This document shows, one piece after another, positions 1-7,060 of a stretch of DNA of 11,260 nt. Position 1 is the first letter of the stretch. Every line of letters begins with the position of its first letter. Both the position numbers and the translations under genes were made by a program. Origin of the DNA: Bacteroidales bacterium (lineage in GTDB: Bacteria > Bacteroidota > Bacteroidia > Bacteroidales > WCHB1-69); NCBI GenBank assembly GCA_012518765.1, contig JAAYRN010000108.1, positions 1 through 11,260 on the forward strand, given 5' to 3'. Under the pieces are notes generated by a model. That model was given only the letters and a program-made list of their open reading frames with translations. It was not told where the DNA came from and made no database searches.

Positions 1-4
1 CATT

Positions 5-706
5 TTAAAAAGCCAATGTTTTAGTTGACATTTCATAAAAACCATCATCTCCAGAATCAAACAAAATCTTTTCAAATATTTTTTTATCAGCTTTCAGAAT
101 TTCTATTTTAAAGTAAGGAGAGCTTTGTATTTCAGAGAGTTCTAATTTCTGACAAGCGATTTTTCTTAGATTTAGGTTCTTGGCATTATTAGTTATAATG
201 ATTTCATTTGAAGTGTCGTTAAATTGTATAACCGAATTTCTAAGCATATTACTACCAATTATGCCTTCGATACCAAAACAATCTAACATTGTTGAAGTAG
301 ATTCTTGCAATACAATTCCTGGCGTATTCAAGAAAATGAGGCTACCTAATTGTAGTTTGGAAAGAGAAAAAAGACTCAATTGTTTTGCTATACCTGAATT
401 ATCTTCAACCAGTACACTTCCTGTTTCCGGTAACTCTAACTCTCTAAATAATTTTTGAGATATAGCAAAAGGTGCTCCTGTGTCAAATAAGAATTTATGT
501 TTTTTGTTGTTTATTACAACATCAACTAATAATTTCCCTTTTATTTTTTCATATTTAATTATTTCAGAATATTTTTTTTGCTCAATTTCTCCTTGATTAA
601 GGTTTATTGAGGTCTGTGCCACACACGGTGTTAGACTGAAAAAACAAAATATAAGTATGTAAATAAATTTCATCTTTTTATTGGTTTTGTGTTTTGTATA
701 TGTCAT
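5..706 (-). CDS. Secreted retropepsin-like aspartic protease, apparently truncated in its second half
   Basis: Predicted exported aspartic protease-like protein of 233 residues. A hydrophobic signal segment (about residues 14-30, ending CVAQ) precedes a first retropepsin-type module with the active-site motif FDTGAP (74-79) and the typical later strand GIEGIIGSNML (145-155). A second, similar motif, LFDSGDDGFYEMS, appears at about 215-227, but the protein stops six residues later. Bacteroidota proteins of this type, as I remember them, usually continue for over 100 residues after the second motif, so the C-terminal half seems lost. The stop lies at 5-7, next to a five-A run (7-11 on the plus strand); removing one base there would reopen the frame toward the window edge. 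The inner ATG at 671-673 (residue 12) gives a more normal signal peptide and may be the true start. Substrate unknown. Retropepsin-like fold is well supported; an intact function is doubtful. Confidence 0.75.
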   Translation of the reverse strand: MTYTKHKTNKKMKFIYILIFCFFSLTPCVAQTSINLNQGEIEQKKYSEIIKYEKIKGKLLVDVVINNKKHKFLFDTGAPFAISQKLFRELELPETGSVLVEDNSGIAKQLSLFSLSKLQLGSLIFLNTPGIVLQESTSTMLDCFGIEGIIGSNMLRNSVIQFNDTSNEIIITNNAKNLNLRKIACQKLELSEIQSSPYFKIEILKADKKIFEKILFDSGDDGFYEMSTKTLAF

Positions 707-751
707 ACAACTTATTTATAAATACATCCAAAGTATACTTATATAAGTTGT
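707..751. repeat. Inverted repeat upstream of the protease gene, possible operator
   Basis: A perfect 9-bp inverted repeat, ACAACTTAT at 707-715 and ATAAGTTGT at 743-751, is separated by 27 nt and abuts the outer start codon of the protease gene. The spacer holds a sequence resembling a Bacteroidota -7 element on the minus strand (729-737). The arrangement would suit a dimeric regulator binding across the promoter. In such AT-rich DNA a 9-bp match could be chance, so this is a suggestion only. Confidence 0.35.
729..737 (-). promoter_or_regulatory. Candidate -7 promoter element for the protease gene
   Basis: On the minus strand this reads TATACTTTG, close to the Bacteroidota consensus TAnnTTTG but with one extra base in the spacer. 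It would place transcription start about 15 nt before the outer ATG (706) or about 48 nt before the inner ATG (673). No convincing -33 element was seen. Weak evidence. Confidence 0.3.
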
Positions 752-800
752 ATTTGTATTTAAAGTATTTATTTTTTCTTTTGTGTAGTAATGTTGCAAA

Positions 801-1442
801 CTATTGTTTTTTATTAAACTTTTTATTTGGTAAACCTACTACGGCTCTGAGGTATCCGTGAATAATGGCAAGGGGTAAAAATAAAACACCTATGATGAGC
901 ATACTTAATTCATAAAATAAGGAACTGCCCTTGTATTTTTTCCCTTTTAGTCTTGAAAGGAATGCACTGAAAGGGATTCCATACATATTTCCTGCAATCA
1001 TGGTTTGACATGCCGCAAGAATAATTTCGGCTTTTTCCTCACCGTATTCTTCTATAATGGAATCGTAGGCACTTTGTTGAGGAATTCCTCTTGAGTCGGC
1101 AAAATGTTGTGCAAACATAATGGCTTTTGCCTCTTCTGTTACAACATAATCACCTCCACCGCTCAAAAAACTATTTATTTCTTCATTGCTCATGCCTTGT
1201 TCTAATGCCATTTGTGTATGCTGATACGAACAAGCAGCACAACCGTTTACTTCGGTAACAGCTAATTGTAAACGTTTTATAAAATTTTGGTCAACTAAGT
1301 GGGTCTTTTTATTATTGTCTATAATTTTTGATACTGCCCTTGGAGTAAAAACAAAGGAGCGGTACAGTTCCCATATTTTAAATTTTCGTTTATACTCGTT
1401 GGTTGTTAATACTGAATTTGCTAAATTTTCTTTTTTTGTCAT
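801..1442 (-). CDS. Carboxymuconolactone decarboxylase family (AhpD-like) protein with C-terminal membrane segment
   Basis: A 213-residue protein with an AhpD/CMD-type core. The signature is E64, C68-A-A-C71 and H75 (EVNGCAACSYQH), matching the E..CxxC..H redox centre of AhpD-like alkylhydroperoxidase proteins, in which the cysteine pair and histidine carry out thiol-dependent peroxide reduction. The core runs to about residue 165 (AACQTMIAGNMYGIPFSAFLSRL). It is followed by a hydrophobic segment at about 178-200 (LIIGVLFLPLAIIHGYL) and a short basic tail, suggesting anchoring in the inner membrane; this tail is not part of the usual AhpD fold. It is the last gene of the aspS run, 7 nt after the repeat protein, with an A-rich leader in place of a Shine-Dalgarno site. 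The peroxidase-type role is inferred from the motif; the physiological partner is unknown. Confidence 0.85.
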   Translation of the reverse strand: MTKKENLANSVLTTNEYKRKFKIWELYRSFVFTPRAVSKIIDNNKKTHLVDQNFIKRLQLAVTEVNGCAACSYQHTQMALEQGMSNEEINSFLSGGGDYVVTEEAKAIMFAQHFADSRGIPQQSAYDSIIEEYGEEKAEIILAACQTMIAGNMYGIPFSAFLSRLKGKKYKGSSLFYELSMLIIGVLFLPLAIIHGYLRAVVGLPNKKFNKKQ

Positions 1443-1449
1443 TTTTTAT

Positions 1450-1929
1450 TTAAAAAACATAGGTTATTACATGCCAAATAGCTACAAACTCTTCCAAACT
1501 TACGTAGTCATCTATTGTAAACATTATGTCGTTGTTATAGGTCGAGTTCTCCTTGTATACCTTTAAGTCTTTGATAGTTGCTATTACATCGCTGCTATAA
1601 GTTGATACACCTTTGTAGATTTTTCCATCTTTGATAGTCATTATTATATCTTGTCGGTAAGAGGAATTGCCTTTGTATACACATCCATCTTTGATAGTGT
1701 AAATCACATCGCTTGAATAAGAGCTTGTGCCTTTGTAGATTTTGTTTCCGCGTATATTACAAATAACATCTGCAGTGTAGTAGGTGGAGTTTTTCTTGTA
1801 TACTTTCCCTTTGTTTAGATTACATATAATATCTGTCGAATATTTACTTTTCCCCTTATAAACCTTTATTTGTGCGTTTGATAAGCTCATAGTTATTAGT
1901 AAATTAAAAATAATTATAATATATTTCAT
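1450..1929 (-). CDS. Small secreted protein of six ~20-residue repeats (beta-flower-like)
   Basis: A 159-residue protein with a signal peptide (residues 1-19, ending SNA before Q20) followed by six near-identical repeats of 20-21 residues at 22-41, 42-62, 63-82, 83-102, 103-122 and 123-142. The consensus is roughly K-[VI]-Y-K-G-x-S-x-Y-x-x-D-[VI]-I-x-x-I-x-D-G. The tail, VSLEEFVAIWHVITYVF, is not a repeat. Repeats and tail resemble Bacteroidota proteins annotated as 5-fold beta-flower proteins, in which such units form short beta-hairpins arranged in a ring; I make that link from memory. This copy has six units. No catalytic residues are evident, so binding or a structural role is more likely than catalysis. 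It lies between the kinase and the CMD gene with 7-nt gaps on both sides, so it is probably cotranscribed with them. Confidence 0.8.
   Translation of the reverse strand: MKYIIIIFNLLITMSLSNAQIKVYKGKSKYSTDIICNLNKGKVYKKNSTYYTADVICNIRGNKIYKGTSSYSSDVIYTIKDGCVYKGNSSYRQDIIMTIKDGKIYKGVSTYSSDVIATIKDLKVYKENSTYNNDIMFTIDDYVSLEEFVAIWHVITYVF
1504..1866 (-). repeat. Six tandem ~60-nt in-frame repeats
   Basis: The DNA encoding residues 22-142 of the secreted repeat protein is six diverged tandem units of 60-63 nt. The shared plus-strand motif is CCTTTGTA followed by a TTGATAGT-like stretch. The second unit is one codon longer (YYTAD instead of YSSD). The units have diverged at third positions, so the array is old rather than a fresh slippage product, but unit gain or loss by recombination is possible. 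Confidence 0.8.
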
Positions 1930-1936
1930 GCTGTTT

Positions 1937-2926
1937 TTAATTGATTTCAGATTCTATTTTTCCAACTTCTATCAATAAATTCCTCCATATTAAGTTAGGA
2001 AATTTAGGCCCTATATAAGCCACGATGTGGGAGGATAGGTAAGAACCTATTTTTCCGCAAATTTCTAAGGGATAATTATTTGCCAATCCGTATAAAAAGC
2101 CTGAAGCATACATATCGCCAGCTCCTGTGGTATCTTTGCGTTGGGAAGGGTAGCTGTGGATTCTGTGTTTTTCATTTCCTCTTTTTACCCATGAGCCTTG
2201 AGAACCTATTTTAACTACGGCTACTTCGCAAATAGTAGCGATTTTTTCCAAAGCCTCTTCGGGTTCAGCCTGTGTAAATGCCTTAGCCTCTTCTTCGTTA
2301 GCAAAAACAATATTCACGTAATTTTTGACTAAATCGTGTAAAAAGTCATAATTAGCTTCCACTACATTGTAACTGGCAAGGTCTAAGGAAACTTTAAGTC
2401 CTTTTTGCTTGGCTAAGATTACGGCTTTTTTTATTAGTTCGTGATTTTGAACCAAATAACCTTCAATATGAAAAATAGCGTATCCGTCAAATAATTCAGG
2501 AGAAAGGTCATCGGGTGTCATTTCGGCGGCAGCACCCAAAAAAGTAGCAAAAGTACGTTCGCCGTCCTTGCTTACAAATGCAGTAGCAAAACCTGTCATG
2601 GAGTCATTTTCGATAAGTAAAGGAGTTATGCTGTTGAGTCTCATGTCGTTGATGAATTGTTTCCCTTTTTCATCTTTGCCTACTTTTCCTATAAATCCAC
2701 ATTGTTTACCCAAATGGGCTATACCGTGAATGGTATTTGAAGCCGAACCTCCAGTGGTTAAAGTTTTGTTTAAGTGAGAAGTAGCCTTGTCTATTTGTTG
2801 TGCTTTTTGGTGATCGATTAGCTGCATACTTCCTTTGGGTAGATTAAAAGTATGTAGTAGTTCGTCGTTTTCTAATTCAATGAGAACGTCCATTAAAGCG
2901 TTTCCCATTCCTAATATTTTTTTCAT
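1937..2926 (-). CDS. PfkB-family carbohydrate/nucleoside kinase, probably adenosine kinase
   Basis: A 329-residue ribokinase/PfkB-family kinase. Visible hallmarks are the N-terminal GMGNALMDV strand, the substrate-side GGSASNT motif (59-65), the Mg/phosphate-associated NEEE (210-213, NxxE), and the C-terminal signature DTTGAGD (265-271), in which D271 is the expected catalytic base and the preceding glycines form the anion hole. The length is typical. The adenosine-kinase assignment rests on overall resemblance to Bacteroidota members with this name; other nucleoside or sugar substrates cannot be excluded. It would phosphorylate adenosine to AMP in the cytoplasm. It follows the methyltransferase gene by 36 nt. 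Since methyltransferases yield S-adenosylhomocysteine, whose breakdown releases adenosine, salvage by this kinase is a sensible but unproven link. Confidence 0.85.
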   Translation of the reverse strand: MKKILGMGNALMDVLIELENDELLHTFNLPKGSMQLIDHQKAQQIDKATSHLNKTLTTGGSASNTIHGIAHLGKQCGFIGKVGKDEKGKQFINDMRLNSITPLLIENDSMTGFATAFVSKDGERTFATFLGAAAEMTPDDLSPELFDGYAIFHIEGYLVQNHELIKKAVILAKQKGLKVSLDLASYNVVEANYDFLHDLVKNYVNIVFANEEEAKAFTQAEPEEALEKIATICEVAVVKIGSQGSWVKRGNEKHRIHSYPSQRKDTTGAGDMYASGFLYGLANNYPLEICGKIGSYLSSHIVAYIGPKFPNLIWRNLLIEVGKIESEIN

Positions 2927-2962
2927 GACAATTGATTTTATGGTTAATAATTGTTTAGCATA

Positions 2963-3733
2963 TTATTGTTTTATAATGCAATATACTGCTGTTGTGTAAA
3001 AATTTCTCAAATAAGGTATGTTGCGAAACGGTATAATTACCTTACGTGGTTTGAGTCCGAATTTTATTTCGTAGTTGGGATTGATAAAATAATGACTATA
3101 TTTTAATACCCTGTATTTTTCTTTTTTTACTATGGAAAAAAAACGTTCGATGGAGATTCCTAACTTTTTGATTTCAAGTAACTCAGAAGGTTCTTCTCCA
3201 AAACGAATTAATAGTTTTTTATACCAAGCCGTAGGTAAAAGATGTATATAAGGCATTTTTGAGAGTTTGCTTTTACAAACTTGTTGATGTCCTCCAAATG
3301 GATTTTGCCAAGGGGGGAAGCCAAAAAATAGAATGCCTTCGGGTTTTAAAAATTTCTTCACATAATTCATAAACTTTTCTTGATTAGGTATGTGTTCAAT
3401 CACATCACGCATCATGATAATATCAAAAACAAGGTCTTCTCTATCAATATTATAAATGTCGTCAGCTATAAATTCTATGTTGTTTTTTTGGGGATGTTCT
3501 TCGTAGAAAATAACAGCGTTTTCGATTTGTTTTTTATTGATATCTATACCTATGCATTGGCATTCTAAGTCGAGAAAAGGTTTGAGGTTTCCGCCTTCGC
3601 CGCATCCAATTTCCAATACTTTTGTGTGTTTTCCTATGGGAAATACATCACTGATGTAAGGAATTACATATTTTAAAGTGGTAAACGATTGCTCGTTAAA
3701 ATATAATTTACGATCGACGTAGCGATTTTTCAT
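2963..3733 (-). CDS. Class I SAM-dependent methyltransferase
   Basis: A 256-residue Rossmann-fold methyltransferase. Motif I is KVLEIGCGEGGNL (38-50), which binds S-adenosylmethionine. The acidic residue that contacts the ribose is D64 in IGID, DD at 91-92 probably sits near the adenine, and FDIIMMRDVIEHI (103-115) is the post-motif strand and helix typical of the Methyltransf_11/23 groups. Then comes a proline/glycine-rich FPPWQNPFGGHQQ segment, probably part of the acceptor site. The C-terminal third is basic and aromatic with no clear membrane segment. The substrate cannot be read from the sequence: small molecules, sugars and lipids are all possible. Its ATG is 3 nt after the aspS stop, so it is almost certainly translated from the same message. 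Confidence 0.88.
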   Translation of the reverse strand: MKNRYVDRKLYFNEQSFTTLKYVIPYISDVFPIGKHTKVLEIGCGEGGNLKPFLDLECQCIGIDINKKQIENAVIFYEEHPQKNNIEFIADDIYNIDREDLVFDIIMMRDVIEHIPNQEKFMNYVKKFLKPEGILFFGFPPWQNPFGGHQQVCKSKLSKMPYIHLLPTAWYKKLLIRFGEEPSELLEIKKLGISIERFFSIVKKEKYRVLKYSHYFINPNYEIKFGLKPRKVIIPFRNIPYLRNFYTTAVYCIIKQ

Positions 3734-3736
3734 ATC

Positions 3737-5494
3737 TTACTTATCTCCAGGTAGTTTTAAATCAATAAAAAGTTCATTCAGTTGTTCGTTGCTGATTTCA
3801 AAAGGAGCGTTAGTCATTACATCGCGTCCCGCATTGTTCTTAGGGAAGGCAATAAAATCTCGAATTGATTCTACTCCATTAAAAACAGCACACATACGGT
3901 CAAAGCCAAAGGCTATTCCCCCGTGTGGCGGTGCTCCGTATTCAAAGGCATTCATTAAAAATCCAAATTGCTGCTGGGCTTCTTCGTCGCTAAAGCCTAA
4001 AACGGAAAAAATTTGTTTTTGTATGTGGTGTTGGTGTATACGAATGGAACCGCCTCCTATTTCTACACCATTGATTACCAGATCATAAGCATTTGCTCTT
4101 ACTTGTTCGGGTTTGCTTGCTAACAATTCCATATCTTCTGCTTTGGGCGATGTAAAAGGGTGGTGTTTGGCGTAGTAGCGTTGGGTTTCTTCGTCCCATT
4201 CAAACATGGGAAAATCGACTACCCAAACAGGTTTAAAATGATTTTTATCTCTCAATTTCAAACGATTGCCCATCTCTAATCGTAATTCACCAAGGGCTTT
4301 TTGTGTTTTTTCTTTGTCGCCTGCAAGTATCAAGATTAAATCGTTAGCTTTAGCCTGACAATGAGTAGCTACGGCTTGTAAATCTTTTTGTGTGTAAAAT
4401 TTATCTACCGATGATTTGTAGCTTCCATCGGGTAGGCAAAGTATGTAAACCAATCCATTAGCTCCTATTTGTGGACGTTTTACAAAATCGGTAAGTTCGT
4501 TCAATTGCTTGCGGGTGTAGGTGCCACAACCTTGTGCACAAATTCCTATGATGCTTTCAGCTTGGTTAAATACTTTAAAATCTTTATGTTGCAACAGTTG
4601 ATTGAGTTCTTTGAAAGTCATATCAAAACGCATATCGGGCTTGTCGCTGCCGTACAAACGCATGGCTTGCTCGTAGCTTATGCGTTCAAAAGTATCAAAA
4701 GTGATGTTTTTCAACTTTATAAACAGGTGTTTAAATAGATTTTCAAAGGTGTTCATCACGTCTTCTTGGGTAACAAAAGACATTTCACAGTCAATTTGTG
4801 TAAATTCAGGTTGACGGTCGGCTCGCAAATCTTCGTCTCGGAAACAGCGAACAATTTGAAAATACCTATCCATGCTTGCCACCATCAGCAGTTGTTTAAA
4901 TTGCTGAGGCGACTGGGGTAGGGCGTAAAATTGTCCGGGATTCATACGCGAAGGGACTACAAAATCGCGTGCTCCTTCGGGTGTGGAACGAATCAAAAAA
5001 GGAGTTTCTATCTCCAAAAAATCAATATTATTCAGGTAGTTACGAATTTCAATAGCCAGCTGATGTCGGAAAATAATATTTTGTTGAACCGTATTTCTCC
5101 GCAGGTCTAAATAACGATACTTCATGCGTAAATCGTCTCCTCCGTCTGTATTGTCTTCTATGGTAAAGGGAGGAATTTGTGATGCATTGAGTATGTGTAT
5201 ATTGTCAACGATAATTTCAATATCTCCCGTAGGTATATTTTTGTTTTTATTAAATCGTTCGGCTACTTTTCCTTTGATTTGTACCACATATTCGCGTCCC
5301 AAATTGCGTGCTTTTTCACATAATTCGGTGTTTGTTTCCATGTTAAAAGCCAATTGGGTAATGCCGTAACGGTCGCGTAAGTCGATAAAAGTCATGCCTC
5401 CTAAGTTACGTATTCGCTGTATCCAACCACAAAGAGTAACTTTTTGACCTATGTGATTACTGTTTAATTCTCCACAAGTATTTGTTCTGTACAT
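3737..5494 (-). CDS. aspS: Aspartyl-tRNA synthetase
   Basis: Full-length bacterial-type AspRS of 585 residues, which charges tRNA-Asp with aspartate using ATP in the cytoplasm. Domains in order: N-terminal OB-fold anticodon-binding domain (about 1-105, with GWIQRIRNLGGMTFIDLRDRYG); class II catalytic core with motif 1 (about 155-175, FLEIETPFLIRSTPEGA), motif 2 (FRDEDLRADRQPEFTQID, 218-235) and motif 3 (GIAFGFDRM, 526-534, with the ATP-binding arginine R533); and the bacterial GAD insertion domain (about 285-420) between motifs 2 and 3. QSPQQFKQ (195-201) is the aspartate/ATP site loop. It is the first gene of the leftward run and starts from the divergent promoter region it shares with ugd. 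Whether the enzyme is discriminating or also charges tRNA-Asn was not decided. Confidence 0.98.
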   Translation of the reverse strand: MYRTNTCGELNSNHIGQKVTLCGWIQRIRNLGGMTFIDLRDRYGITQLAFNMETNTELCEKARNLGREYVVQIKGKVAERFNKNKNIPTGDIEIIVDNIHILNASQIPPFTIEDNTDGGDDLRMKYRYLDLRRNTVQQNIIFRHQLAIEIRNYLNNIDFLEIETPFLIRSTPEGARDFVVPSRMNPGQFYALPQSPQQFKQLLMVASMDRYFQIVRCFRDEDLRADRQPEFTQIDCEMSFVTQEDVMNTFENLFKHLFIKLKNITFDTFERISYEQAMRLYGSDKPDMRFDMTFKELNQLLQHKDFKVFNQAESIIGICAQGCGTYTRKQLNELTDFVKRPQIGANGLVYILCLPDGSYKSSVDKFYTQKDLQAVATHCQAKANDLILILAGDKEKTQKALGELRLEMGNRLKLRDKNHFKPVWVVDFPMFEWDEETQRYYAKHHPFTSPKAEDMELLASKPEQVRANAYDLVINGVEIGGGSIRIHQHHIQKQIFSVLGFSDEEAQQQFGFLMNAFEYGAPPHGGIAFGFDRMCAVFNGVESIRDFIAFPKNNAGRDVMTNAPFEISNEQLNELFIDLKLPGDK

Positions 5495-5532
5495 TGATAA
5501 ATAATATTGTTACTTTATAATATAATGAGCTA

Positions 5533-5540
5533 CAAAAATA
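5533..5540 (-). promoter_or_regulatory. Candidate -7 promoter element for the aspS operon
   Basis: The minus strand reads TATTTTTG, an exact match to the Bacteroidota TAnnTTTG element, 38 nt before the aspS start codon. A CAAA (TTTG on the minus strand) at 5556-5559 could serve as the -33 element, but the 15-nt gap is shorter than the usual ~19-20. It would drive aspS and, by readthrough, the four genes behind it. Confidence 0.45.
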
Positions 5541-5655
5541 CTATTTTTTATAAAACAAAGTCTTTATATACCTTTGTTTTTTTATGATATAAGCAAAAAA
5601 CAACTACCTTTTCAATAAATTTATTTTGTTTTATCAATCACATTGCTTTTTTATT

Positions 5656-5663
5656 TATTTTTG
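5656..5663 (+). promoter_or_regulatory. Candidate -7 promoter element for ugd
   Basis: TATTTTTG followed by TATCG is an exact TAnnTTTG match 50 nt upstream of the ugd ATG. A second match, TACCTTTG, lies at 5569-5576 and would give a leader of over 130 nt, so the nearer one is preferred. No well-placed -33 TTTG is visible; the nearest is at 5625-5628, with a 27-nt gap. The leader is AT-rich with no obvious riboswitch structure. Confidence 0.45.
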
Positions 5664-5712
5664 TATCGCTTAATTTTTAACAGATTTATTAGTATATAAA
5701 AATAGAATAAGT

Positions 5713-7026
5713 ATGAAGATATTATTTGTTGGAACGGGTTACGTAGGTTTGGTTTCAGGAGCTTGTTTTGCCGAAATGGGTGTTCCCGTTACTTGTATAG
5801 ATGTAGATGAACAAAAAATTGAAAATTTAAAAAAAGGAATTATTCCTATTTACGAACCCGGTTTAGATGTTATTGTTGAAAAAAACACACAAGCTGGACG
5901 CTTGCAATTTTCTACCTCTTTAAAAGATTGCTTAGACGATGTACAAGTCATTTTTTCGGCAGTAGGTACCCCTCCTGACGAAGATGGAAGTGCTGATTTA
6001 CAATATGTATTGGAAGTAGCTCGCACCATAGGAAAATACATGAATGACTACAAATTGATAGTTACTAAAAGCACGGTACCTGTGGGCACTGCGGCATTGG
6101 TACGCCAAACCATACAAGAAGAATTAGACAAACGTAAGCTAAACATAGAGTTTGATGTAGCTTCCAATCCAGAGTTTTTGAAAGAAGGCGATGCTATCAA
6201 CGATTTTATGCGTCCCGATAGGGTAGTGGTGGGTGTGGAATCTAAAAAAGCACAAGAAATAATGACCGCACTTTATCGCCCTTTTTTGATAAATAATTTC
6301 CGCGTTATTTTTATGGATATAGCTTCGGCTGAAATGACTAAATATGCAGCTAATGCTATGTTAGCCACACGTATAAGTTTTATGAACGAAGTGGCTAATT
6401 TATGCGAAAAAGTAAATGCCAATATCAATATGGTACGCCAAGGAATTGGTAGCGATACACGTATTGGTAATAAATTTTTATACGCAGGTGTAGGCTACGG
6501 AGGTTCTTGTTTTCCAAAGGATATCAAAGCCTTGATTCAAATAGGCGAAAAGGAAGGTCAACGCATGACTATATTGCAAGCCGTTGAAAATGTGAACGAA
6601 AGACAAAAAACTGTTTTGTTTGAAAAATTGAAAAATTATTACAAAGGTGATTTAAAAGGCAAAACCATTGCTTTGTGGGGATTGTCGTTTAAACCCGAAA
6701 CAGACGATATGCGTGAAGCTCCCTCTTTGGTGTTGATAGACAAATTATTAGAAGCGGGTTGTAAGATTCAAGCCTACGACCCCGTAGCCATGGAAGAAGC
6801 CAAACGCAGACTTGGCGATAAAATCACCTATGCCAACGATATATATGATGCTGTAAACGAAGCCGATGCTCTCTTGTTGCTTACCGAATGGAAGGAATTT
6901 CGCATGCCTTCATGGTCTATTATTTATAAGGTTATGAAAAAAACTCTCATCTTTGACGGAAGAAATATTTTCGATATAGAAGCAGTGAAAAAGAATGGTT
7001 TTGAATATTTTGGTATAGGTTTATAG
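5713..7026 (+). CDS. ugd: UDP-glucose 6-dehydrogenase
   Basis: A complete 437-residue UDP-glucose/GDP-mannose dehydrogenase family enzyme that oxidises UDP-glucose to UDP-glucuronate with two NAD+, supplying acidic sugars for capsule, exopolysaccharide or LPS. Visible features: N-terminal NAD-binding Rossmann motif VGTGYVGL (6-13) ending in the acidic residue at CIDVD (28-32); TKSTVPVGT (118-126); SNPEFLKEG (151-159); the catalytic lysine K210 in SAEMTKYAANA; and the nucleophile C266 in GYGGSCFPKD. The C-terminal UDP-binding domain starts near residue 315 (KTIALWGLSFKPETDDMREAPS). The UDP-glucose rather than GDP-mannose assignment follows overall resemblance to Ugd proteins. It is the first gene of the plus-strand trio. 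No glycosyltransferases lie nearby, so it probably serves polysaccharide loci elsewhere. Confidence 0.96.
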   Translation: MKILFVGTGYVGLVSGACFAEMGVPVTCIDVDEQKIENLKKGIIPIYEPGLDVIVEKNTQAGRLQFSTSLKDCLDDVQVIFSAVGTPPDEDGSADLQYVLEVARTIGKYMNDYKLIVTKSTVPVGTAALVRQTIQEELDKRKLNIEFDVASNPEFLKEGDAINDFMRPDRVVVGVESKKAQEIMTALYRPFLINNFRVIFMDIASAEMTKYAANAMLATRISFMNEVANLCEKVNANINMVRQGIGSDTRIGNKFLYAGVGYGGSCFPKDIKALIQIGEKEGQRMTILQAVENVNERQKTVLFEKLKNYYKGDLKGKTIALWGLSFKPETDDMREAPSLVLIDKLLEAGCKIQAYDPVAMEEAKRRLGDKITYANDIYDAVNEADALLLLTEWKEFRMPSWSIIYKVMKKTLIFDGRNIFDIEAVKKNGFEYFGIGL

Positions 7027-7060
7027 TATAGTTTTATCTTAATTTTTAAATTACAAATAT

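Noticed and set aside
2928..2954. ACAATT/AATTGT inverted repeat between the methyltransferase and kinase genes
   Set aside because: Only 6 bp per arm, AT-rich, with no promoter element beside it; expected by chance in such DNA.
3789..4088. Plus-strand open frame of 99 codons inside aspS
   Set aside because: It is the antisense shadow of a well-supported aspartyl-tRNA synthetase, with no leader or family signal.
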